This document shows, piece after piece, positions 1 to 9,400 of a stretch of DNA of 64,000 bases. The notes under the pieces were generated by a model that had not been told where the DNA came from, searched no databases, and saw only the letters and a program-made list of their open reading frames with translations. This stretch comes from CAWULT01 sp963923455. Its GTDB lineage: Bacteria; Acidobacteriota; Vicinamibacteria; Vicinamibacterales; UBA2999. A program made the translations under genes and the position numbers. Position 1 is the stretch's first letter; each line of letters opens with the position of its first letter. The stretch covers positions 10,834 to 74,833 of the forward strand of contig CAWULT010000006.1 of assembly GCA_963923455.1 (NCBI GenBank). The letters run 5' to 3'.

Positions 1-2
1 TG

Positions 3-107
3 GGCAGCGGCGCTTTCTCGCCGCTCTGGGCCGGGCAGGGCGCGGCTGGATGCCGCGCGCTCGCCGCGGGCGACCTCACACGAGCGCTGGCCCGTGGGGC
101 CCGATGA
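3..107 (+). CDS. Nitronate monooxygenase-like protein, C-terminal fragment (cut by window edge)
   Basis: The third forward frame is open from the window edge to a TGA at 105-107. Its 34 residues include SPLWAGQGAAGCRALAAGDL, which resembles the extreme C-terminus of 2-nitropropane dioxygenase/nitronate monooxygenase proteins (PLWAGQ followed by a helix and an L-A-rich tail). These FMN enzymes oxidise alkyl nitronates. The rest of the gene lies to the left of the window. The assignment rests on this short tail only. Confidence 0.5.
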   Translation, partial: GSGAFSPLWAGQGAAGCRALAAGDLTRALARGAR

Positions 108-175
108 TATGCTCGGTCTCCTCAGGCGAGTCTGACTTCCATGCCCCCGTCGCGCGATGGGTGGGAGGCGTTGCG

Positions 176-655
176 ATGAGCACGGCCGCACCAAAACGCG
201 TCACCGCGAAGATCGACGGCGACTTCGTCGTCTTCCTGATCGGCATGCGCATCAACAAGCCGCTGAAGGTCCATAAGTGGCTTCCGGTGTTCCTGGCGAT
301 GCCCAGGATGCTCAAGGAGCTCGAGGGGCGTCCCGAATCCGGATTCCTCGGGCACATCATGAGCGTCGGGGTGATCGTCCAGTACTGGCGCTCGTTCGAG
401 CACCTCGAGGCCTACGCGCGGGACCCGAGCCAGTCGCACTGGCCAGCCTGGCTCGACTTCAACCGGCGCGTCGGCAGGAGCCGCGGCGACGTAGGCATCT
501 GGCACGAGACGTACCAGGTGCGCGCCGGCGAGTACGAATGCGTCTACAGCGGGATGCCCCCGTTCGGTCTGGCCAAGGCCAGCGCGAGCGTCGACGCCGT
601 GGGCCCCCTCGAGTCGGCCCGGGGACGACTCGGAGGGGCGGACCCGCGGCACTGA
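176..655 (+). CDS. DUF4188 domain-containing protein
   Basis: A 159-residue protein starting at the ATG at 176, preceded by GGGAGG at 161-166; an upstream in-frame ATG at 50 has no ribosome site and adds a low-complexity stretch. The region from VVFLIGMRIN through the WLPVFLAMPRMLKEL helix and the GFLG/YWRSFEHLEAYAR segment matches the DUF4188 family of small alpha+beta (dimeric barrel-like) proteins annotated as monooxygenase-related. No cofactor-binding residues can be named. It follows the nitronate monooxygenase-like tail by about 70 bases and may share its transcript. The last 20 residues are low complexity. Confidence 0.75.
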   Translation: MSTAAPKRVTAKIDGDFVVFLIGMRINKPLKVHKWLPVFLAMPRMLKELEGRPESGFLGHIMSVGVIVQYWRSFEHLEAYARDPSQSHWPAWLDFNRRVGRSRGDVGIWHETYQVRAGEYECVYSGMPPFGLAKASASVDAVGPLESARGRLGGADPRH

Positions 656-775
656 GGAAGGCGCTGTCGCCGAGCAGGCGCGCGCCTGGAGGGCCTGGGC
701 GAGACGCTCACCGGTACCCGGGCGGGATTCGAGTCGATGAACCGCGCGTCGAAAGCCAGGGCCGAGTCGGCCTGA

Positions 776-1021
776 TCAGAGATACGCGAGCAGCGCGGCC
801 AGCGCGTCGTAGACCACCTGCGCGAGCTGCAGCACGAGTAGCGAGATCTCGCCCGAGTCGACGGCCGTCGCCACGGTGACGGGGTCGGTCAGCAGGAGCC
901 AGATCGTCGCGCCGGCGATCACGGCGGCGATGATGCCCACGACCACCCCGACGCGTACGACACGGTCGAACGTCTGTTCGTCCGAGGCGGGCGGACCGGT
1001 GGACCGGTCGGATTCGGGCAT
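776..1021 (-). CDS. Small single-span membrane protein, unknown function
   Basis: An 81-residue protein. A polar N-terminus (residues 1-22) is followed by one clear membrane segment (about 24-46, VGVVVGIIAAVIAGATIWLL) and a hydrophobic C-terminal half (about 58-81) that could be a second helix. No family is recognised. It is a lone minus-strand gene between the DUF4188 gene and the M16 operon. Confidence 0.5.
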   Translation of the reverse strand: MPESDRSTGPPASDEQTFDRVVRVGVVVGIIAAVIAGATIWLLLTDPVTVATAVDSGEISLLVLQLAQVVYDALAALLAYL

Positions 1022-1146
1022 GGCGGCCTGATGTGGAGACGGTTAGCGTACTACGACGCGCGGACCACCGTTCTGGCCGGAAGCCGGCCGATGCAGAAAC
1101 GTTGGCGGCGCGGCCGCAGGCAAGTTCCCCCGGATGCGTAGGAGCA

Positions 1147-2526
1147 CTACCGACGCGGCTCGACGGGCAGGAGCTCTGGCTCGCCGATGTCGAGCGTGCG
1201 CAGCGGCCCCTCGATCTGGGCGGGGTCGCCGACGATGACCGTGTGCATCTTCGCCGGGTCGAGATAGCGCTCCGCGGCGCGCGTGACGTCGGACGCCGTC
1301 ACGGCGTTGATCTTCGGCACGAACTCGGCGAAGTAGGCGTCGGGCAGATCGTAGAGCACGAGCTGCGACACGGCGCGCGCCACCTGCTGGGTGGTCTCGA
1401 ACCCGCGCGGATATCCCCGCGTCAGGGACGCCTTCGCCAGGGCCAGCTCCGCGTCGGTGACGGGCTTCGGGCCGCGGATGCCGGCCAGCTCAGCCAGTGC
1501 TTCCTCGACGGCCTCGGCGGTGGAGCCCGTGTGGACGCTCGTCTGCAGCGCGAACGGCGCGAGGCCCCGGCGCCAGTCGAAGCCGGAGCGGGCGCCGTAG
1601 GTGAACGCCTTTTCCTCGCGCAGCTTCAGGTTCAGGCGGCTGACGAACTGGCCCCCGAGCACCGCGTTCATCACCGTCAGCGCCGAATAGTCTGGCGTGC
1701 CGCGCCGTGCGGAGAGGTGCCCGATCCGCAACTCGGACTGCGCGGCGCCCTCCCGTGGCACGATGGCGAGGCCGCCGCGCGTGGCCGGCGGCTCGATGTC
1801 GGCGGCTGCCGGCTCCTGGGCCACGCACCCGGCGGGATCCTCCCAGCCGCCGAACGCTTCAGCCACCGCCTGCAGCAGCGCCTCGTGCGACAGGCGCCCG
1901 ACGGCCACCACCGTCGCCGCCGACGGCCGGCACCGCCAGGTCTGGAACGCCTCGACGTCGGTCAGCGCCAGCGACGACAGCGCCGCCTCGGTGCCGATGG
2001 AGAGATGCCCGTAGGGGTGAAGACCGTAGAGCCGGCGCAGGAAGGCGCGGTCGGCCGTCGGACCCGGCATGTCCTTGAGCTGCGTCAACCTGTCGATCCG
2101 CAGCTGGCGGACGCGGTCGAAGTCCGCCTGACGCAGGCTCGGCCGCGAGATCATCCGCGCGGCGAGGTCCGCTCCGCGGGCGGCGAAGCGGGTCAGCGTC
2201 GTCAGGGAGAAGCTCGTGGCGTCGGCGCCGACCTCCACCTCGTACTCGGCGCCGATGCGCTCGAGCGCGTCGGAGACATCGATGGCGCTGAGGTCGCCCG
2301 TGCCCTCGTCGGCCATGTCGGCCGTGATCGCCGCGAGCCCCTCGCGGCCGGACGGATCCGCACCGTAGCCGCCGTCGATCTGGACGATGAAGGTCACGAC
2401 GGGCACGCCGTGGTGCTCTACCGTGCACACGCGCGCGCCGTTGGCCAGCTGATGGCGGGCGATGCGCGGGAAGGCGAACGCCGGGTCCGGGCCGACGGCC
2501 GGCAGCGCCGAACGATCCACGGCCAT
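1147..2526 (-). CDS. M16 family peptidase, non-catalytic partner
   Basis: A 459-residue M16 (pitrilysin/MPP-like) protein. The position that carries HXXEH in active subunits reads GREGLAAITADMADEG, so the zinc-binding motif is absent. The C-terminal half keeps the substrate-binding signature FVSRLNLKLREEKAFTYG typical of the inactive subunit of two-chain M16 proteases. Its ATG overlaps the TGA of the catalytic gene upstream (TGATG), so the two are translationally coupled and probably form a heterodimeric metallopeptidase. No signal peptide is visible, so a cytoplasmic site is likely unless export is unconventional. Confidence 0.88.
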   Translation of the reverse strand: MAVDRSALPAVGPDPAFAFPRIARHQLANGARVCTVEHHGVPVVTFIVQIDGGYGADPSGREGLAAITADMADEGTGDLSAIDVSDALERIGAEYEVEVGADATSFSLTTLTRFAARGADLAARMISRPSLRQADFDRVRQLRIDRLTQLKDMPGPTADRAFLRRLYGLHPYGHLSIGTEAALSSLALTDVEAFQTWRCRPSAATVVAVGRLSHEALLQAVAEAFGGWEDPAGCVAQEPAAADIEPPATRGGLAIVPREGAAQSELRIGHLSARRGTPDYSALTVMNAVLGGQFVSRLNLKLREEKAFTYGARSGFDWRRGLAPFALQTSVHTGSTAEAVEEALAELAGIRGPKPVTDAELALAKASLTRGYPRGFETTQQVARAVSQLVLYDLPDAYFAEFVPKINAVTASDVTRAAERYLDPAKMHTVIVGDPAQIEGPLRTLDIGEPELLPVEPRR

Positions 2527-3851
2527 CACGACACCACCACGGGCTCGGAGCCCGGCAGCGCGAGCGCGACCTGCCCGCGCGGCACCACGCTCAGCGCCAC
2601 GCGGGGCTTCGAGGTCAGGTGCGCAGCGACGGCGCCCCGCACCGACGCGCGCGTGGCGGCGCGGTAGCGCTCGAGATCGCGCCCGAAGAAGCCGGGGTCG
2701 CCCGTGAAGACGTTGTAGAGATTCAGCTGGTCGGACTTGCCGCCGAAGCCGCCCACCGTCTGCAGCCGGTACATGAAGTGCGCCTCGGCGTGCGCGGCAC
2801 CGCGTTCCATCTCGGCGTCGGTCGGGCCGTCGGCGGCCACGCGCCGCAGCTCCTCGTCGACGATGGCGGCGATCTCGGCCAGCCCGTGGCCCGGTGCCGC
2901 GGTCACGGCGAGCAGGAAGAAGCTGCTCAGCAGCCGTGAGTGCTGCGAGGCCGAGACGTCGAGCGCGATGCGCCTCTCGTAGACGAGCGTGCGATAGAGG
3001 CGCGAGGTCTTGCCGTTGGCGAGCAGGTCTGCCGCAAGGTCCAGGTCCGCGTCGCCAGGCGCGAACATCGCCGGCGAGTGCCACGCCAGGTACAGGCGCG
3101 GCAACTCGACGCGGTCCTCCTGCACGAGCGCGCGCCCGCGGTCGAGCGACGCGGTGGCCGTCACGGCTGGCGGTCGCTCCCCGGCGGGGAAGTCGCCGAA
3201 GTAGCGGTCGGCCAGGTCGAAGGCGCGCGCGGTCTCGATGTCGCCCGCGAGCACGAGCGATGCGTTGCACGGCTGGTAGTACGTCCGGAAGAAGGCCTGC
3301 ACGTCCTCGAACTGCATCGCGCGGATGTCGTCGGCCGCGCCAATGGTCATCCAGCTGTAGGGATGCCCTGGAGGAAACAGCGCGTCGACGATGGCCATGA
3401 ACGCCAACCCGTACGGCCGGTTCTCGTAGCTCTGGCGCCGCTCGTTGAGCACGACCCCGCGCTGGGTCTCGAACCGCTCGCGCGTCAACGCGGGCAGCAG
3501 GTAGCCCATCCGGTCGGACTCCATCCACAGCGCCAGGTCGACGGCGCTCGTCGGCACCACCTCCCAGTAGTTGGTCCGGTCGGTGCTCGTCGAGCCGTTG
3601 AGCAGCGCACCCGCCTGCTGCAGCGGAGGAAAGTAGCCGGCGTCGTGGTGCTCGGAGCCCTCGAACATCAGGTGCTCGAACAGGTGCGCGAAGCCGGTGC
3701 GGCCGGGACGCTCGTCCTTCGAGCCCACCCGGTACCACAGGTTCACGGCCACGATCGGCACGTGGCGATCCTCGTGGACGATCACGTCCAGGCCGTTGCC
3801 GAGGGTGCGCCTGGCGAACGGCAGCTCGATCGACGACACGTCGGCGCTCAC
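2526..3851 (-). CDS. M16 family zinc metallopeptidase, catalytic subunit
   Basis: A 441-residue M16A/B-type peptidase. The inverted zinc motif HXXEH is present as HLFEH (residues 56-60), and the distal glutamate lies in the VVLNERRQ segment about 75 residues later. The start is a GTG at 3851 whose TG overlaps the TGA of mrp (GTGA), which fixes the N-terminus as (M)SADVSSIELPFARRTL. It is followed by a non-catalytic M16 paralogue; the pair resembles PqqF/MPP-like two-subunit proteases. The substrate is unknown. Confidence 0.9.
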   Translation of the reverse strand: MSADVSSIELPFARRTLGNGLDVIVHEDRHVPIVAVNLWYRVGSKDERPGRTGFAHLFEHLMFEGSEHHDAGYFPPLQQAGALLNGSTSTDRTNYWEVVPTSAVDLALWMESDRMGYLLPALTRERFETQRGVVLNERRQSYENRPYGLAFMAIVDALFPPGHPYSWMTIGAADDIRAMQFEDVQAFFRTYYQPCNASLVLAGDIETARAFDLADRYFGDFPAGERPPAVTATASLDRGRALVQEDRVELPRLYLAWHSPAMFAPGDADLDLAADLLANGKTSRLYRTLVYERRIALDVSASQHSRLLSSFFLLAVTAAPGHGLAEIAAIVDEELRRVAADGPTDAEMERGAAHAEAHFMYRLQTVGGFGGKSDQLNLYNVFTGDPGFFGRDLERYRAATRASVRGAVAAHLTSKPRVALSVVPRGQVALALPGSEPVVVS

Positions 3852-4948
3852 CGGACCGGGATCAGCGGGATCTTGCCCTTGAAGGCCTCGGCGTTCTTGT
3901 GGGCCGAGATCGACACCTGCGCGGCCGCACGCTCGGCCACCGTGAAGAACGCGCGCGCCGCCGCCGACGCAGGCTCCGACACGACGATGGGCACGCCCGT
4001 GTCGCCTCCTTCGCGGATCGGCTGGTAGATCGGCAGGCGGCCGAGGAACGGCACGTTCATGTCGCGCGCGAGCCCCTCGCCCCCGCCGTGGCCGAAGATG
4101 TCGGACTCGTGGTGGCAGTTGGGGCACGAGAAGTAGCTCATGTTCTCGACGATGCCGAGTGTGGGGATCTTGAGCTTCTCGTACATCCGTACGGCGCGAC
4201 GGCTGTCGGCCAGCGACACCTGCTGCGGCGTCGTCACGACGACCGCGCCGACGACCGGCACGGTCTGGCTCAGGCTGAGCGCCACGTCGCCGGTGCCCGG
4301 CGGCATGTCGATGATCAGGTAGTCCAGGTCCTTCCAGGCCACTTCCTTGAAGAACTGCTGGATGGCGCCGTGCAGCATCGGACCGCGCCAGATGATGGCC
4401 GAGTCGTCGTTGGTCATGAAGCCAATCGACACCACCTGCACGCCGTGCTTCTCGGCCGGCAGGATCTTCTGCCCGTCGGTCGTCAACTGGGTGTTGAGGC
4501 CGAACATCATCGGCACGTTCGGACCGTAGATGTCGCCGTCGAGAATGCCGACCTTGCTGCCGAGCCGCGCCAGCGCGAGCGCCAGGTTCACCGCGACCGT
4601 CGTCTTGCCGACGCCGCCCTTGCCGGCACCCACCGCGATGACGTTCTTGACGCCTGCGAGCGGCGGCCCGCCCTTCTCCGGCGCCGACGCCGACCGCACC
4701 CGGGCCGTCATCTGCACCTGCACGTCGGCCACCCCGGGCAACGCCCTCACGGCGGCCACGGCCTGGTCGCGCATCTGGTCCTTGACGGGACAAGCGGGCG
4801 TCGTCAGCTCGATCTGGAACGACACACGGCCGTCGGCAACGGCGAGGTCCTTGACGAACCCAAGCGTCACGATGTCGCGGCGCAGGTCGGGGTCGTTCAC
4901 CGCGCGCAGCGCGTTCAGGATGGCGTCACGGTCAGCAGTCGGGGACAT
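3848..4948 (-). CDS. mrp: Mrp/ApbC family iron-sulfur cluster carrier ATPase
   Basis: A 366-residue cytoplasmic P-loop NTPase that binds and transfers 4Fe-4S clusters. Residues 1-85 form a MIP18/DUF59 domain with the TPACP motif (50-54). The deviant Walker A GAGKGGVGKTT is at 107-117, and the bridging-cluster cysteines are C275 and C278 (CPNC). The length fits the family. It heads an operon with two M16 peptidase genes downstream (4-base GTGA overlap). The link between Mrp and M16 proteins is not an established pathway. Confidence 0.95.
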   Translation of the reverse strand: MSPTADRDAILNALRAVNDPDLRRDIVTLGFVKDLAVADGRVSFQIELTTPACPVKDQMRDQAVAAVRALPGVADVQVQMTARVRSASAPEKGGPPLAGVKNVIAVGAGKGGVGKTTVAVNLALALARLGSKVGILDGDIYGPNVPMMFGLNTQLTTDGQKILPAEKHGVQVVSIGFMTNDDSAIIWRGPMLHGAIQQFFKEVAWKDLDYLIIDMPPGTGDVALSLSQTVPVVGAVVVTTPQQVSLADSRRAVRMYEKLKIPTLGIVENMSYFSCPNCHHESDIFGHGGGEGLARDMNVPFLGRLPIYQPIREGGDTGVPIVVSEPASAAARAFFTVAERAAAQVSISAHKNAEAFKGKIPLIPVR

Positions 4949-4958
4949 GCTTCCGATC

Positions 4959-5345
4959 TTATCCCTTGCGGCCGACCGTGAAGAGGCGGTCGCCGCCGTG
5001 GGTCAGCAGCACCCAGAACGCATAGGCACCGAGCGCGGTCCCGAAGGGCAGCACCAGCAGATCGACGCCGGCCAGGCCGAGCATCAGCAGCCGCCCGACC
5101 GGCCGGTGCCGGCGCAGCATGGCCGACACCCACAGGTGGGCGGCGCCCCAGGTGACCGCGATCAGCCCGAAGATCGCGACGGCGGCGGCCGTCAGGCCGG
5201 CGGCCACGCCGAGTGCCGGACCGGTCGGCACGAGCCCCTGCGAGAACGCGCCCGCGGCCAGCAGCAGCAGGGACACGCCCACCAGGGCCGCCAGCGCACC
5301 CCACACGGCGGCCAGCACCGCGAGCAGCGCGAGATGGCGTTCCAC
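4959..5345 (-). CDS. Small integral membrane protein, unknown function
   Basis: A 128-residue protein with four likely membrane helices: about residues 5-30, 43-66, 70-77 extended (weak), and 85-115. It ends in a basic tail. No family is recognised. It sits 6 bases after the J-less DnaJ-type zinc protein gene (stop at 5352) and 10 bases before mrp, so it is probably co-transcribed with both. Confidence 0.6.
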   Translation of the reverse strand: MERHLALLAVLAAVWGALAALVGVSLLLLAAGAFSQGLVPTGPALGVAAGLTAAAVAIFGLIAVTWGAAHLWVSAMLRRHRPVGRLLMLGLAGVDLLVLPFGTALGAYAFWVLLTHGGDRLFTVGRKG

Positions 5346-5351
5346 GGCGGA

Positions 5352-5810
5352 TCAGGCCACCGAGACGCGCAACTCGACCAGGGTGGGCGGATGGTGCCGG
5401 GGCGTGACGGTGAAGTGGAAGCGGGCGCCGTCGGCGACGCCGGCCGGCAGGCTCACCTGCACCTGGTGCTGCAGGTATTCGGCGCCGGTGCCGGCGCACC
5501 CGGCGCAGTGCTCCGCCCACGACTCCCCGCGGCCGCCGCACTGGCGGCAGACGCAGCGGACGGCCACCTCGAGCGGCAGCACGGCGCCGGCGGCGGCGTC
5601 CCGCCGGGTCAGCCACAGCGAGGCCATCACCGGCAACGGACGCTCGGGCGCGACGAAACCGCGCCGGATCCGGTCCACGGCCTCGTCGATCGACGGAAAG
5701 TCGATCGCGACTTCGTCGGCGAAATACCGGGACGCGCGGCGGCGCTCTTCCCCCGCCAGCACGGCCACGGCGCCGCCCCCGAACGGCCGGAACGTCGGAT
5801 CGCCCATCAC
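5352..5810 (-). CDS. DnaJ-type zinc-finger/substrate-binding domain protein lacking a J domain
   Basis: A 152-residue protein. Residues about 70-105 resemble the entry to the DnaJ C-terminal region (LWLTRRDAAAG, then two CXXCXGXG-type repeats CRQCGGRG and CAGCAGTG). Residues about 115-150 (VSLPAGVADGARFHFTV) match the strand-turn 'PAGvddG' of the DnaJ substrate-binding domain. Only half of the four-repeat DnaJ zinc region is present, and there is no J domain with HPD. The N-terminal 65 residues contain an RRASRYFADEVAIDFPS segment of unknown role. It could be an accessory chaperone fragment or a sensor; the function is not known. Confidence 0.65.
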   Translation of the reverse strand: MMGDPTFRPFGGGAVAVLAGEERRRASRYFADEVAIDFPSIDEAVDRIRRGFVAPERPLPVMASLWLTRRDAAAGAVLPLEVAVRCVCRQCGGRGESWAEHCAGCAGTGAEYLQHQVQVSLPAGVADGARFHFTVTPRHHPPTLVELRVSVA

Positions 5811-5847
5811 AGAGCTGGTACCATAGGAGCCGGGTCAGGAGAAGTCA

Positions 5848-6015
5848 ATGCCACCGAAGGAATGCCCGATGTGCGGCGAGTTCATGCGACTCGTCGAACG
5901 CCAGCTGACCGATCGCGTTCCAGGCACGCCCCAGACCGCGACCAAGACGCTGCAGGAGTGGGTGTGCCCGGAATGTGACTACTTCGAAGAACTGAACAAG
6001 GACGGGGAAGACTGA
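5848..6015 (+). CDS. Small zinc-ribbon protein
   Basis: A 55-residue protein read directly from the sequence, starting at ATG 5848 behind AGGAG at 5837-5841. It begins MPPKECPMCGEFMRL and carries a second knuckle EWVCPECDYFEEL, giving a CXXC-(~30)-CXXC rubredoxin-like zinc ribbon. It ends in an acidic tail. It diverges from the DnaJ-type zinc protein gene, with only 37 bases between the two start codons, so the two may share a regulatory region. The function is unknown. Confidence 0.72.
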   Translation: MPPKECPMCGEFMRLVERQLTDRVPGTPQTATKTLQEWVCPECDYFEELNKDGED

Positions 6016-6043
6016 AGGGAGGCGAGGCGGCCGGGCGGCCGCG

Positions 6044-6289
6044 CTAGCGGGCGCCGAGCGTCAGCAGCAGTTCCTTCCGGACCCCTTCGTCGACGTCGTC
6101 GATGTTCAGGGCCGTCTCACACTCGTCGCAGAGCAGTTCGAGCACGTTCGGGCGCCCCTCTTCCGACACGTCGACCCGGCCATCCTCGAGGCTGACGATG
6201 TGCATCTGCAGCGTCTTGACGAGGAACTTCTGGTCATTCCCGCAACTGGGACAGGTCAACGCCACGAGCGTCTCCTCTTTGGTGGTCAA
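6044..6289 (-). CDS. Zinc-ribbon protein, unknown function
   Basis: An 81-residue protein with one CXXC at TCPSCG (residues 13-16) and a second at LLCDECE (about 53-57), separated by a beta-rich segment. This is a classic four-cysteine zinc ribbon, similar to small transcription-factor-like or rubredoxin-like proteins. It is convergent with the 55-residue zinc-ribbon gene, and its stop lies 28 bases from that one's. No partner is visible. Confidence 0.65.
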   Translation of the reverse strand: MTTKEETLVALTCPSCGNDQKFLVKTLQMHIVSLEDGRVDVSEEGRPNVLELLCDECETALNIDDVDEGVRKELLLTLGAR

Positions 6290-6481
6290 CGGTCACTCCT
6301 CGGTGAAGCGCACGGCTCACGGTCCCGGCACCCGCCCGCGACCCGCCGGATCCGATTGTATGGGAAGGCTTCCGGGAGGCGCAATCAGAATCGGGCCCAA
6401 ATCTGGTGATATTTCGGCCAGACGCGCCCAGATGCACGCTTTCGCCGTCCATCGTCAACGCAGCCCGAAGCCGCGTCGTAT

Positions 6482-9400
6482 CTATTTCGCCTCAGGGGTG
6501 GCGTAGACCAGGAGCGAGGTGACCGGTATCCCAGAAAACACGGACTGTGCGGCCCGGCGGTAGAACCCGGCCTGCACCTCGTGCTCGGGCTTGGGACGCC
6601 CGGTCTTGAACTCCAGCACCGTGACCGCGCCCGAGGCCGACCGCACCAGGCAGTCGATGGTGCCGCGCACGACGCGGCCCTGTTCCACCATCGAGAACGG
6701 GACCTCGTAGAACGCCTCGGCGTCGCGCAGCACCTCCTGCACGTCGGCCCGCCCGCGGATGGCCTCAAAAGCCTCGACGGCCTGCTCGATCCAGGCGGCG
6801 CGGTCGACCGCCTCTGCCCCCTCGTCGTCCCCCAGCAGCCTGGCTGCCGCCGCCCGCACACGACCCCGGGCTGCCCGATCGCCGGGCTCGGCAACCAGCG
6901 CCGGGTCCACGCCGGCCCGCTGCAGCAGCCGATGCACCAGCACCCCGATCGCACGGCTGGAGGCATCGCCCTGCAGGGCCCGGCGCACCCGCGCGGCGTC
7001 GCCGCCCGCGACGGCCTCGGCCGCAGCCGCGGTCGACGACACGGGACCCGGCGCCGCGTCGACCGGCGCCAGATCGTCGTCGGTCGAGCCCCGCGCAGCG
7101 TCGGGCGACGCTGGCAGACCACCCCCCTGCGGGGTGAGGGCAACGGCCCGGTCAGCGGCCGGGAACGGCGCGCCCGCCCCGGACGCGATCCCCGTCCCGA
7201 CAGCCGCCGGAGCCGACTCCGGGCGGCAGACCCGGAAGGTGTGGACAGCCCCCGACCGCGCCGACCAGGCCACCGGATCCGCCCCCGCCAGCGCCTGCGA
7301 AAAGAGCGCCTGGACCGGGAGCGGCAGCACGGAGGCCAGGCTGCCGGTTCCGGGCGCGAGCCGCCCGTCCTTGAGCGCCGACGCCAGGTACAGGCGGTCG
7401 CGCGCGCGTGTCAACGCGACGTAGAGCAGTCGCTTGGTTTCCTCCGCGTCGCGCGGCGCCTCGTCCTCGTCGGCCTCGGACAGGAAGTCGCCGACCGATA
7501 CGGAAGGCGACCCGTCGGGTGCGCCGCTGAGGCGGATCGGATCACGGCGGTTGCCCGTGCCCCGCGACAGGTTCACCAGGAACACCACCGGAAACTCGAG
7601 GCCCTTCGAGGCGTGGACCGTCATCAGGTTCACCGCGTCGGTGGCGTCGATCGCGGCGTTGGCCTCGTCGCCCACGGCCAGCCGGTCCAGGTGCGACACG
7701 ATGCGATCGAGCGTGGCGTAGCCGCGGTTCTGGATCCGGCGGACGAGGGCACGGAACTTCTTCAGGTTCTCGCGGGCCTGCGGCCGCCGCGGTCCGCGCA
7801 ACTCGAACGCATAGGCCGACTCCCGCAGGACGACGTCGAGCAGTTCGGCCGGCGGGACCCGGTCGACGAGCGTGCGCCAGCGCGCCGACGATGCTCGCGC
7901 CGCCACGAACACGCGCCGGTCGTCCTCATCGAGCGTGCCCACCGCCGGCGGGGCCTCGGGCATCCGCAGCGCGTCGGCCAGGCGCGGAGCCAGCCGGCGC
8001 AAGCCCTCGTCCGACACGCGGACGAACCGTGACCGCAGCCATGCCGCCGCCCGCAGGTCCGAGACCGGGTCGGCCAGGTACCACAGCAGCGCCAGGACGT
8101 CCTTGATCTCGTCCGCGTCGAAGAAGCCCAGGCCCTTGTAGACGTACGAGGGGATGCCGCGCCGCTCGAGCGCCTGCTCGAACTCGCGGTGGCTCTCGCG
8201 GGTACGGAACAGGATCGCGACGTCACCCGGCCGCACGTCGCGGGGCAACCCGGTGTCACGGTCGCGCACCTGGGCCTTCTGGTCGATCAGCCGGCCGATC
8301 TCGACCGCGGTCAGCCCGGCACACGCCTCGGGCGTGTCGGCCGCGAGCAGCCCGAGCGCCTCGCCCATGGGCGAGGCGACCGCACCGTGGAGGGGAAACC
8401 GGTCGGCCTCCTCGTAGGCGAAGGCGTCGGCACGGGCCGGCACCTTGTCGATCTCGGCGCAGACGTCGTTGAAGAAGCCGAGCAGCGCGGGCCCCGATCG
8501 GTAGCTGCGCGAGATCGACCGGCGCACGTCGCCGCCCGGCCGCAACGACTCGAGGTGCCGCCCGGCCTCGCGGAGCACCGAGACGTCCGCGTCGCGAAAG
8601 CCGTAGATCGACTGCTTGCGGTCACCGACGATGAAGATCGACGGCTCGAGCGGGCCCTGGTGCGCCAGGCCCGCGCCGGCGCCCCACGCCTGCACGAGCA
8701 GCGACACGAGCTCCCACTGCGCGCGGCTCGTGTCCTGGAACTCGTCGACGAGCACGTGGTGATAGCGCGACTCCAGGCGGTATCGGCTCTGCGAGAACTC
8801 CTCCATCTGCCGCAGCAGCTGCAGGGCGCGCAGCAGCACGTCCGAGAAGTCGAGCACCGCGTGCGTGTCGAGCGTGCGCCGGTACTCCTGCTCGGCGACG
8901 CGGAACACCCGCATCACGCCGCGTGACACCAGCACGTTGAGGTCCTGGCGGTAGGCCGCGTACGCCTGGACGAAGGCGGCTGCGTGCCCGACCACGGCCT
9001 CCTTGTGGTACCGGTAGTCGGCCTCGGACGCGAACTGGCTCTTCGGGTGGCCCGGCCGCTTGCGTGGCTCGCCCTCCTGTGTGCAGAACACCGGCCGGCA
9101 CCGCGCAAAGGCCGCCTGCACGCTCGCGGGTTCGTGGCGTCCGTCCTGCAGCACCGCGCGCAGCTGGCGCGCGACCAGCCGGAAGCCCGGCGCCAGCGGG
9201 CCGCGCTCGATGAACCCCTCGACCCCGCCCCGCATCCCGGCGAACAGGTCGCGCAGGCGCTCGGCGCCGCGCCGCGCCACGGTGGCCACGTCCCAGTCGC
9301 GGGGCCCGCTGGCGAGGTAGCGTTCGAGGATGCCGGGCGCGACGATGCGGCGCCCGAGCAGGGCGGCGAGGCCGGCCCGCAGGCGGCGGTCGCCCAGCTG

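Noticed and set aside
1147..3738. Extension of the non-catalytic M16 gene to 863 residues
   Set aside because: The extra N-terminal 400 residues are low-complexity translation of the catalytic M16 gene in another frame; ATG at 2526 is coupled to the upstream stop.
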